Below are positions 1 to 5,351 of a stretch of 22,918 nt of DNA, piece by piece. The translations under genes were made by a program, and so were the position numbers. Within the stretch, counting starts at the first letter, position 1. Each line of letters opens with the position of its first letter. Origin of the DNA: DATLAN01 sp035527455. GTDB lineage: Bacteria; Planctomycetota; Planctomycetia; Pirellulales; Thermoguttaceae. The stretch lies in contig DATLAN010000579.1 of NCBI GenBank assembly GCA_035527455.1, positions 1 through 22,918 of the forward strand, given 5' to 3'. The notes beneath the pieces were generated by a model, which saw only the letters and a list, made by a program, of their open reading frames with translations, was not told where the DNA came from and did not search any database.

Positions 1-226
1 CACGGGCATGCCGCCGGTCTTTTTCGGCCAGACGCTCATCGGCGCGAAGATGCCGAACCTCACCTACATGCTCGGCTTCGACGACATAGCGGCGAAGGAA
101 AAGGGCTGGGCCACCTTCATGGCCGATCCGCGATGGAACAAACTGAAGAACGATCCGGCCTACAAGGACACCGTCTCAGCCATCACCAACATCATGCTCC
201 GGCCGGCCGATTGCTCGCAAATCTAA
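1..226 (+). CDS. NIPSNAP family protein, C-terminal part (5' end outside window)
   Basis: The reading frame is open from the left edge and ends at TAA (224-226). The visible tail reads LTYMLGFDDIAAKEKGWATF, then DPRWNKLKNDPAYKDTVS and ends in SQI. The pattern of an aromatic-rich strand, then W-x-x-F, then D-P-x-W-x-x-L-K, then ITN matches the end of the ferredoxin-like NIPSNAP domain found in many planctomycete proteins. NIPSNAP proteins have no settled enzymatic role in bacteria, and in planctomycetes they often carry a signal peptide, which cannot be checked here. The ATG at position 8 is internal, not the true start, because the frame continues upstream. A perfect GC-rich hairpin lies about 20 bp after the stop and may act as a terminator. 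Family assignment is fairly confident; function is not known. Confidence 0.7.
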   Translation, partial: TGMPPVFFGQTLIGAKMPNLTYMLGFDDIAAKEKGWATFMADPRWNKLKNDPAYKDTVSAITNIMLRPADCSQI

Positions 227-246
227 ACGGTTGTCCAAGAAAAACT

Positions 247-273
247 CCCCTCTCCCGCTTGGCGGGAGAGGGG
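247..273. terminator. Perfect 12-bp palindrome after NIPSNAP gene, terminator-like
   Basis: Arms at 247-258 and 262-273 are perfectly complementary (CCCCTCTCCCGC and its reverse complement) with a 3-base TTG loop. It lies 21 bp past the upstream stop codon. The type CCCTCTCCCGC-TTG-GCGGGAGAGGG is widespread as an intergenic repeat in bacteria. There is no T-run after it, so it may be a dispersed repeat rather than a true intrinsic terminator. Confidence 0.6.
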
Positions 274-322
274 CCGGGGGTAAGGGCAGGCCGCAACGAA
301 ACACCAAACGCTTTTCCCGGAC

Positions 323-441
323 ACCGTGCTAGTGCCGATCTACCTGGTGCTCCGCGACTACAAGGCGATGTGGATCGCCGTACTCTTCCTGGCCGGCACG
401 ACGATCTTCCTGAAGAGGTCCTGGTACGACCGGCTCCAAGG
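323..441 (+). pseudogene. C-terminal remnant of a membrane transporter (possibly symporter-like)
   Basis: A short stretch encodes LVPIYLVLRDYKAMWIAVLF, then LAGTTIFLKRSWYDRL. This is one hydrophobic helix followed by a basic, aromatic tail, which resembles the very end of a multi-span transporter of the sodium/solute symporter kind. There is no plausible start with a ribosome binding site, the upstream frame is closed by a stop near 280, and the frame runs into repeat copy 1 at about 442. I read it as a gene fragment left by decay, with the repeat at its end. The transporter family is a guess from the tail alone. Confidence 0.3.
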
Positions 442-647
442 CGGCGGGTGTCACCGTCGATTTTGCGGAACGGATGATGCCATGTTGTTTGGCGCATTCG
501 CAAAATCGCCGGTGTTGCTCTGCAACAAGAGGATGGTGCCTTCCACTGACGCCTCTTGTCGCCGCGCGACCCCGACGATTCTCTGAACAAGTCGATTGAT
601 ATGGCCGTGCCTGCTCCGGAAAATCGGCGGGGGCACCCTCGGCTACT
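442..647. repeat. REP-like double-hairpin element, copy 1
   Basis: Two imperfect hairpins lie in a row. Hairpin 1 pairs 452-467 with 499-514; hairpin 2 pairs 570-584 with 618-632. Each begins with five base pairs, has one mismatch at pair six, then continues with a CGATTTT-type core. A small hairpin GTTGC/GCAAC (514-518 with 522-526) and an ACAAGAGG/CCTCTTGT pairing (525-532 with 552-559) lie between them. A diverged second copy is at 1037-1256 in the same orientation. The design (short palindromes with a fixed internal mismatch, in pairs) is that of REP/REPIN sequences mobilised by Y1 transposases (RAYTs); no transposase is present here. Confidence 0.75.
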
Positions 648-891
648 CCTTCTCCTTCTGCGTGCTCTCCCGCAGAACGACTCGCCGTTTCTTGCTCGCC
701 TGACGCTTGCGCTTCTTCCTGGTGCATGAGGGCAGCTTGTTGAGCATGCTGTCTCCCCACACATCGAGTCGATTGGGCTTTGTCTCAGAATGCTTCATCT
801 GTTTCTGTTGCCCCAACTCTGTTAGTAGACGGTCTTCCGCGTTCTTCGGACAAATGCCGACGACTCCTTCCGTTTCCTTCCACTCCCCCAT
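643..891 (-). CDS. Small basic hypothetical protein
   Basis: This is an unrecognised ORF of up to 82 codons ending with TAG at 643-645, inside the border of repeat copy 1. Its C-terminal half is strongly basic (RKKRKRQASKKRR), suggesting nucleic-acid binding or simply a disordered tail. The nominal ATG (889-891) overlaps the -10 box of a good minus-strand promoter, so it cannot be the start used by that promoter. A more likely start is the ATG at codon 32 (MKHSETKPNRLDVWGDSML), giving about 51 residues. No domain is recognised. It sits between two copies of the same repeat, downstream of the cassette genes on the same strand. It may be a genuine small protein or a chance ORF. Confidence 0.35.
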   Translation of the reverse strand: MGEWKETEGVVGICPKNAEDRLLTELGQQKQMKHSETKPNRLDVWGDSMLNKLPSCTRKKRKRQASKKRRVVLRESTQKEKE

Positions 892-919
892 TATCCCGCC
901 CCGCGGCCGGGCGCGTCAA
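890..919 (-). promoter_or_regulatory. Sigma-70-type promoter firing leftward
   Basis: On the minus strand TTGACG (914-919) and GATAAT (890-895) are separated by 18 bp. Each hexamer matches the sigma-70 consensus at five of six positions. Transcription would start near 883 and run through the small basic ORF. Confidence 0.55.
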
Positions 920-1036
920 GGGGAGGGATCGTTGAACGAAGAGCCCTGGTTCGCCACACACCGGCTTCGTGGACAAAGGACTGCAGGTGTGGCTTCGCGA
1001 CGTGCAATCGTCGGAACGTTTATGATCCGCGGGTGG

Positions 1037-1256
1037 CACCGTCGATCTTGCGGAAGCGATTCTACCAGGCCGGTTGAGTCTTTCGCAAGATCGCCGGTGT
1101 TGCTCGGCAACAAGAGGAGCGACAAAGCCTTTGCCATCGGCACCGCAGCCGGCTCCCCTTCCGTCGCTCCGCGACCCCGGCGATTTTCCAAACGACCCGA
1201 CCGATGTGGCGGCCTCTATTCCGGAAAATCGACGGGGCTGCCCGCTATCGGCGACT
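1037..1256. repeat. REP-like double-hairpin element, copy 2
   Basis: This is the same architecture as copy 1. Hairpin 1 pairs 1037-1052 with 1084-1099; hairpin 2 pairs 1175-1189 with 1223-1237. The small hairpin is 1099-1103 with 1107-1111. A GGAGCGAC/GTCGCTCC pairing (1116-1123 with 1163-1170) replaces the one seen in copy 1. Relative to copy 1, a T-A pair (462/504) has become C-G (1047/1089), a compensatory change. The element abuts the half attC-like site behind the nuclease gene. The stretch 892-1036 between the small ORF and this copy otherwise shows only the leftward promoter. Confidence 0.75.
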
Positions 1257-1279
1257 CCGCGTGCATCGCATTGTTGGGT
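1251..1279 (-). repeat. Left half of an integron attC-like site
   Basis: On the minus strand, 6 bp after the nuclease stop, ACCCAAC (1273-1279) fits the attC R'' consensus RYYYAAC exactly. It is followed by AATGCGATGCACGCGGAG, which resembles the L'' region of the complete site at 2231-2320 (AATCGCATGCACCGGAG). The matching L'/R' half (a GTTGGGT) is not found downstream; repeat copy 2 occupies that place instead. The site therefore looks truncated. Confidence 0.5.
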
Positions 1280-1283
1280 CGCG

Positions 1284-2192
1284 TTACCGAATCTGGCGCG
1301 CCTGAAAGATGATATTGCCGTATCGGACAATGGCATCGACCTTCGCCTTCATTACGTCAAACATCGGTAGCGTTCCACTTAGCACAATTGCCAGATCCTC
1401 ACCCGTCATCAATATGATGCGGGGTGCATCGCCTGAGAATTTCGTTACAGCATTATCATCAAATCCCTCAGCAGCGAGGAATAGCCCACGAGTACTCTGG
1501 GCTTTTCCACGAATCTTGCCGTCAAAGATCGACAGGGCCTCTTGTTTTGTGGGACCAGTGATCCATTTCGCTTCGACGAGGTAGTCAAACTTCTCGTACT
1601 TGAAATGGCCATCGATCTGTTCGCCATCCGGTGTACGGTATGGCTTTGTATGTTCAAACTCGGCGAAGTGAAGCAAATCAAAGAACAGTGTTTCGAGCTT
1701 GAATCCGCGCTGTTGCGGGGTCACGTCGGTCGCTGACGCCAAAGCCAAGAACCTTGCGTTTAGGTCCGCCAATATACGCCTTTGCGCCTTCTTATCATCG
1801 AGGGAATGTTGGTAGTCAGCGCGAGCCTGAGCTTGTTGCTTATTCTTGATTGCGGCTTCGATTGGATCGTTGCCGACCGTGTCACGAAATTCTTGAAGAA
1901 GTCGTTTGGCTTTTTCGTTGTCGAGATTGTCGCGGTCGACGGCGTTCTTCAAGCGATAGAAGTTCGAAATCAGCGTGTTGATCGTGTCGATATCACCCCG
2001 TTCTTCAAGCACGTCAAGGATGTTCCGCATGACATCATATTTGTTGAATGCGTCCTTTGGATACCTCTGGTGAAGCGAACGTGGAACGCCGCTGCTTTCA
2101 AGGAAGTTGTGGAAGCTGTTCCAGAACCAAAAGCACGCACCGGCGAGCGCCACCATCTGCTGCTTGACCTCGAAACTGATCCGTTTTGCCAA
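1284..2192 (-). CDS. Mrr-like PD-(D/E)XK restriction endonuclease
   Basis: This 302-residue protein is predicted to cut DNA. The C-terminal half carries a restriction-endonuclease-like fold: RGFKLETLFFDLL (162-174) with a conserved Glu167, then D194 in QIDGHF, then YLVEAKW (204-210) giving the E207-A-K209 part of the D-x(n)-E-x-K site, then an arginine-bearing helix and the strand RGLFLAAEGF. This layout is that of Mrr_cat-type nucleases. The N-terminal 150 residues are helical and unassigned, and could hold target recognition or a partner interface. The start is TTG (2190-2192), chosen because GGAGAGG lies 7 bases before it. It lies downstream of the peptidase gene on the same strand with an attC-like site between them. 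Composition is more A/T-rich than the flanking genes, which points to acquisition. No methyltransferase is adjacent, so it may be a type IV-like or regulated nuclease. Confidence 0.75.
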   Translation of the reverse strand: MAKRISFEVKQQMVALAGACFWFWNSFHNFLESSGVPRSLHQRYPKDAFNKYDVMRNILDVLEERGDIDTINTLISNFYRLKNAVDRDNLDNEKAKRLLQEFRDTVGNDPIEAAIKNKQQAQARADYQHSLDDKKAQRRILADLNARFLALASATDVTPQQRGFKLETLFFDLLHFAEFEHTKPYRTPDGEQIDGHFKYEKFDYLVEAKWITGPTKQEALSIFDGKIRGKAQSTRGLFLAAEGFDDNAVTKFSGDAPRIILMTGEDLAIVLSGTLPMFDVMKAKVDAIVRYGNIIFQARQIR

Positions 2193-2230
2193 TTGAGAGC
2201 CTCTCCATTCTCACTGACGGCCTTGGAGCG

Positions 2231-2320
2231 ACCTAACGTTACGCATCACCGGGCCGGCGATGAGAACTGTCGATTCAAGACCGGCCCGACCGCCGGCTCC
2301 GGTGCATGCGATTGTTATCT
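2231..2320 (-). repeat. Integron attC-like recombination site (complete, about 90 bp)
   Basis: Read on the minus strand: R'' AGATAAC (2314-2320), L'' AATCGCATGCACCGG, a variable middle with GCCGGCG/CGCCGGC pairing, L' CCGGTGATGCGTAAC, and R' GTTAGGT (2231-2237), which fits GTTRRRY exactly. The arms fold back on each other (TAAC..CGCAT..CACCGG against CCGGTG.ATGCG..GTTA), and the L'' arm has one extra G, the unpaired base typical of attC hairpins. The TAA stop of the peptidase gene lies inside R'', as is common in gene cassettes. R'' departs from RYYYAAC at two positions. Confidence 0.75.
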
Positions 2321-3280
2321 GGGCTTTTTGGATTCGCCAACAGAGTAACCATCTATGTTGGCCAGTGCATCTCGAAGGTCTGGGTAGTTGGCACAGATCA
2401 AATCCAGCCAATGGGCAATTCGTGTAAGGCGGACGTAGGCAGCGTCACGCAGCCATGATGATTGAATTCCAACCAATTGACATTTGTCAGGTAGCCAGAA
2501 ATCGTTGTTACCGTGGTCATGAATCCAGAGCCCCCCACCGCTAATTCCAAATGGTTCGGGTAGCGTTGTTCGCATTCCTGAATCGTCGCGAATGTCTGGT
2601 GAACCATCCGGGTAGCGTACAAGCATGTCAAAATTGGCATCCAGAGGTTTCTGGAGGTTCAGGTCCGGCCATTGATCAACGGCGATCGCGGCAGTGGTAA
2701 AACCAGACAAGGTTCCGCTGATCCCCCATTCATGGCTTTGGATTGGATGTATTGTGATTGTCTCAGCCGGAGTACCCATCAACGAGGCGAGACGCTGTTC
2801 GGGAGGCGCAACGGAAACTCGCGAGATATCTATCGCTTCAAAACCGTCAAACAATTGAAATAGCTCGCGATCCAGCTCTAACAGTCCGACATCTGGGTGA
2901 TTGTCATCTGTGGGAACCGATCGCAGAATGACCGATGCGCCGGCCGGGTGGGGACGGCCATTTTTTGTTGTCAAAACGTATCGCGAAGGACTGTCGTAGT
3001 TGCCAATCGAGTGGGAAACCGTTGCGATGAAGAGCCTGGTTTCGATTTCGATAAATGTTCCGCTGAAGAATCGCCATTGAGCAGTTGGCGTGAAGATGCG
3101 ATCACGAGTATCGACGATGGTAGCGGTGCGCTGATAGAGATGGCGAATCGTCGCATCGCCGGAAGCGCGCATCAGCTGCACCGTGTTGTAAACCTCATCC
3201 ATGTTCAGGGCAGATAACCACTGTTTATCGGGCACCCCGAATTTGTTAATTCGGCGCGCCAGTGCACAATAACGTTCCAT
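2315..3280 (-). CDS. Cytoplasmic trypsin-like serine peptidase
   Basis: This 321-residue protein has the chymotrypsin-fold triad in order. SGTFIEIETRLFIATVSH places the catalytic His at 90. HPDVGLLELD places Asp at 130. PFGISGGGLW places the nucleophile Ser at 247 within GxSGGG, followed by LVGIQSSWL, the strand that closes the substrate cleft. About 70 residues precede the peptidase domain and about 40 follow it. No signal peptide or membrane segment is visible, so it should act in the cytoplasm, unlike most trypsin-like proteins. Its stop codon is embedded in an attC-like site and the Mrr-like nuclease gene follows 122 bp later on the same strand. A role in cleaving a partner protein in a defence or regulatory pair is inferred, not shown. 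The start ATG lies only about 6 bases after the predicted transcription start, so the mRNA may be nearly leaderless. Confidence 0.75.
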   Translation of the reverse strand: MERYCALARRINKFGVPDKQWLSALNMDEVYNTVQLMRASGDATIRHLYQRTATIVDTRDRIFTPTAQWRFFSGTFIEIETRLFIATVSHSIGNYDSPSRYVLTTKNGRPHPAGASVILRSVPTDDNHPDVGLLELDRELFQLFDGFEAIDISRVSVAPPEQRLASLMGTPAETITIHPIQSHEWGISGTLSGFTTAAIAVDQWPDLNLQKPLDANFDMLVRYPDGSPDIRDDSGMRTTLPEPFGISGGGLWIHDHGNNDFWLPDKCQLVGIQSSWLRDAAYVRLTRIAHWLDLICANYPDLRDALANIDGYSVGESKKPR

Positions 3281-3292
3281 TTCCTAAGGCTG

Positions 3293-3321
3293 ATTCTACC
3301 ACTCAAAGCGTGGGGGCACAA
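3293..3321 (-). promoter_or_regulatory. Candidate promoter of the peptidase cassette
   Basis: On the minus strand TTGTGC (3316-3321) and TAGAAT (3293-3298) are separated by 17 bp. The -10 box is good (five of six) and the -35 is weak (three of six). The predicted transcription start is near 3286, only about 6 bases before the ATG. Confidence 0.4.
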
Positions 3322-3489
3322 CACCTTACGTAGCCTTCGAGCGGGGCCTGGCCGTCTGTTATCGGGGCAGAAATGTGCGCAATAACACCCCGGAACCCCC
3401 CGGCCACGCAGCGCCAAGGAGATAAAATGGCACCGGATGCCCAATAACGTCCCAACCAGCCGTCGCGATAGGGGTGGTGGATCAGCCGC

Positions 3490-3676
3490 GTAGGGTGCGT
3501 GCTTGCACGCACGTGAGATCATCGGGCTAGGTCATGGACAGACCTTGCGTCGGACGATCCGGATGAACCGCCGGATTGGCCGATGGACTGGTGTTGGAAA
3601 GACCGCGCAGCGTCCGCAAAGCCGCAATCTTGCCTGGTCCTCAACCGCTTCGCGTGCGTGCGAGCACGCACCCTAC
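3490..3676. repeat. 24-bp inverted repeat around 139 bp
   Basis: Arms at 3490-3513 and 3653-3676 are reverse complements with one mismatch. They begin GTAGGGTGCGTGC on the outer side and each arm is itself partly palindromic (GCGTGC..GCACGC). The right arm ends 7 bp before the stop of the oxidoreductase on the minus strand. The interior shows no ORF of note. A non-autonomous mobile element or a dispersed planctomycete repeat is likely. The same core GTAGGGTGCGTGC recurs at 20707. Confidence 0.65.
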
Positions 3677-3683
3677 AAACCGG

Positions 3684-4979
3684 CTACAACGTCCAACCTT
3701 CGCGATACGCCCCGTGGATCAGCGGTTCGGCCTTGGGGCAGTTGATTGCCTTGAGGTTTTCGGCGTCCCACTGGAGCTTCTCGCCCACGCGATAGGAGAC
3801 CGTGCCCAACAGGGCCGACTCGGTCAGCGGGCCGGAATAGGCGAAGCGGCACGTGGTCGGTCCGCCCGTCTTGCAGGCCTCGATCCATTCGCGGTGATGG
3901 CCGATCGACGCCGGGATCGTCGGCTCAGGGCGTTGATAATCGGCGAACTGCGACTCGGGCAAGAGCACGTGCCGGCCGTAGTCGGACAAGAGCATCCCCT
4001 TGGTGCCGATAAACAACACGCCCGATCCCCAACTCGGCACGCCACGTTCCTCGAGGAACGCCGGTTTCCTGCCGCCGTCGTACCAGGTGAGTTTCACCGC
4101 CGGCAGCTTCTCCCGGGCGGGAAATTCGTAGCGGACGATCAACCACGGCGGACACGACTCGGGATGCACGGGCGGCCCCTCCGCTTCGACCGTTGTGGGG
4201 TATTTCAAGTTCAGTGCCCAGTACGCCAGGTCGGTGTAGTGGCAGAAGAAATCGCCCATCCCGCCGTTGCCAAAATCCCACCAGCCTCGCCAGCGTCCCG
4301 GCACGTAACACGAGTGGTAAGGACGCTCCGGGGCCGGGCCCAGCCAGAGGTCCCAGTTGAGATTGGGCGGAACGGGCGGCGTTTCCGTGGGCCGGTCGCC
4401 GGGAGCGTATTGGGCACCGCACCAGACGTGTACCTCGTCGACCGGGCCGATCGCGTCGGCGCGGATCAACTCGACCACGCGGCGGTAGTTGTCCCCCGCG
4501 TGGATCTGCGTGCCCAACTGCGTGGCCAGTCGGTTCTCGACGGCCACGTCGGTCATCACCCGGGCTTCGTGAACGCAGTGGGTCATCGGCTTCTCGCTGT
4601 AGCAGTGCTTGCCCAGCTTCATGGCCATCACGCCGGCCGGGGCGTGGGTATGGTCGGGCGTGCTGACCACTACGGCGTCGATCTGCTTGTGCATTGCGTC
4701 GAGCATCCGGCGGAAATCGGCGAACGTCTTGGCCGCGGGAATGCCGTTGGCCGCGGCGCCGAGGCGATTGCTGTCGACGTCGCACAGCGCCACGACGTTC
4801 TCGCCGCGGACGCCGCCCAGATTGGCCCCGCCGCGGCCGGCCACGCCGACCACGGCCACGTCCAGCTTTTCGTTGGGCGAATCGGCCCGGGCGGGAATGA
4901 TCCACGGCGAGGCGACGACCGCGGCGCCGGCGGCGGAAGTCCGCCACAGGAACCGGCGACGATTGAAGAGACTTGACAT
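3684..4979 (-). CDS. TAT-exported Gfo/Idh/MocA family oxidoreductase
   Basis: This 431-residue protein is a predicted NAD(P)-dependent oxidoreductase acting on a sugar or cyclitol in the periplasm. Residues 6-35 form a twin-arginine signal (NRRRFLWRTSAAGAAVVASP) ending near ARA-DS. The Rossmann domain starts at LDVAVVGVAGRGG (39-51), and VVALCDVD supplies the acidic residue at the second strand end. STPDHTHAP (106-114) and the family signature EKP (129-131) follow. The C-terminal domain contains GNGGMGDFFCHYTDLAYWAL (238-257), which carries the usual catalytic-site His and Asp. Length is normal for the planctomycete members. AGGAGG lies 8 bases before the ATG. It is transcribed away from the giant gene across a repeat-rich gap. 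The substrate cannot be told from sequence. Confidence 0.9.
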   Translation of the reverse strand: MSSLFNRRRFLWRTSAAGAAVVASPWIIPARADSPNEKLDVAVVGVAGRGGANLGGVRGENVVALCDVDSNRLGAAANGIPAAKTFADFRRMLDAMHKQIDAVVVSTPDHTHAPAGVMAMKLGKHCYSEKPMTHCVHEARVMTDVAVENRLATQLGTQIHAGDNYRRVVELIRADAIGPVDEVHVWCGAQYAPGDRPTETPPVPPNLNWDLWLGPAPERPYHSCYVPGRWRGWWDFGNGGMGDFFCHYTDLAYWALNLKYPTTVEAEGPPVHPESCPPWLIVRYEFPAREKLPAVKLTWYDGGRKPAFLEERGVPSWGSGVLFIGTKGMLLSDYGRHVLLPESQFADYQRPEPTIPASIGHHREWIEACKTGGPTTCRFAYSGPLTESALLGTVSYRVGEKLQWDAENLKAINCPKAEPLIHGAYREGWTL

Positions 4980-5000
4980 GGGGCGTTCCTCCTTTGGTTA

Positions 5001-5152
5001 CTGGGGGCTGGGGACTCGGGGCTGGGGGCTGGGGGCTGGGGGTTCGGGGCTGGGGACTCGGGGTAGAGGATTCTCGGGCAAACGCTGGAGTACGTCCGAC
5101 ACTTCATCCCTCGTCCCTCGTCCCTCGTCCCTCGTCCCTCATCCCTCGTCCC
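5001..5152. repeat. Paired opposite-strand heptamer tandem arrays
   Basis: Nine consecutive 7-base units of the type CTGGGGG / CTGGGGA / CTCGGGG fill 5001-5063. After 40 bp, seven units of the type TCGTCCC / TCATCCC fill 5104-5152. The second array is roughly the complement of the first (GGGACGA against GGGACTC), so the region can fold imperfectly. The G-runs could also form G-quadruplexes on the plus strand. Confidence 0.75.
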
Positions 5153-5275
5153 TCCACGGCGCCGTTATTGTCGACTCCGGTCCCGCCCGCGTCAATGAAT
5201 ACGCCCCCCCTTTCTTGGGCCTGTGGCGTATCGCCCCCCGGGTCGATTCGGCGGGTGTCGGCCGGTTCATAAGTC

Positions 5276-5303
5276 TTGCACGGACGGTAGTTTCTGTCAT
5301 AAT
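5276..5303 (+). promoter_or_regulatory. Promoter of the giant CotH/LTD gene
   Basis: TTGCAC (5276-5281) and CATAAT (5298-5303) are separated by 16 bp. Each matches the sigma-70 consensus well (four and five of six). The transcription start would be near 5310, which excludes the earlier in-frame ATG at 5223 as the start codon. Confidence 0.55.
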
Positions 5304-5351
5304 GAAGATGGTGTTTTGTACTCGTCTGAGGGGCCGGAACACGGATTCAAG

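Larger units (their letters stand above)
3281..3683. other. Intergenic stretch between peptidase cassette and oxidoreductase
   Basis: No gene is supported here. It holds the peptidase promoter at its left end and a 24-bp inverted repeat (3490-3513 and 3653-3676) near the right end. I looked for an attC right half or attI upstream of the peptidase start and saw no convincing GTTRRRY core with matching partner. Confidence 0.5.
4980..5351. other. Divergent intergenic region with heptamer arrays and promoter
   Basis: No gene is supported here. From left to right it has the Shine-Dalgarno of the oxidoreductase, a G-rich heptamer array (5001-5063), a 40-bp spacer, a C-rich heptamer array (5104-5152), about 120 bp with no visible signal, and the promoter of the giant gene (5276-5303) with its leader. 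Confidence 0.6.

Noticed and set aside
814..824. GTTGGGGC on the minus strand as the missing R' core of the truncated second attC
   Set aside because: The last base does not fit GTTRRRY, no L' partner of AATGCGATGCAC lies beside it, and it falls in the coding frame of the small basic ORF.
3576..4976. Plus-strand open frame opposite the first Gfo/Idh/MocA gene
   Set aside because: The minus strand has a ribosome binding site, TAT signal and EKP signature; the plus frame has none.
5001..5152. Tandem units as a possible CRISPR array
   Set aside because: Units are 7 bases with no spacers, and no cas gene is present.
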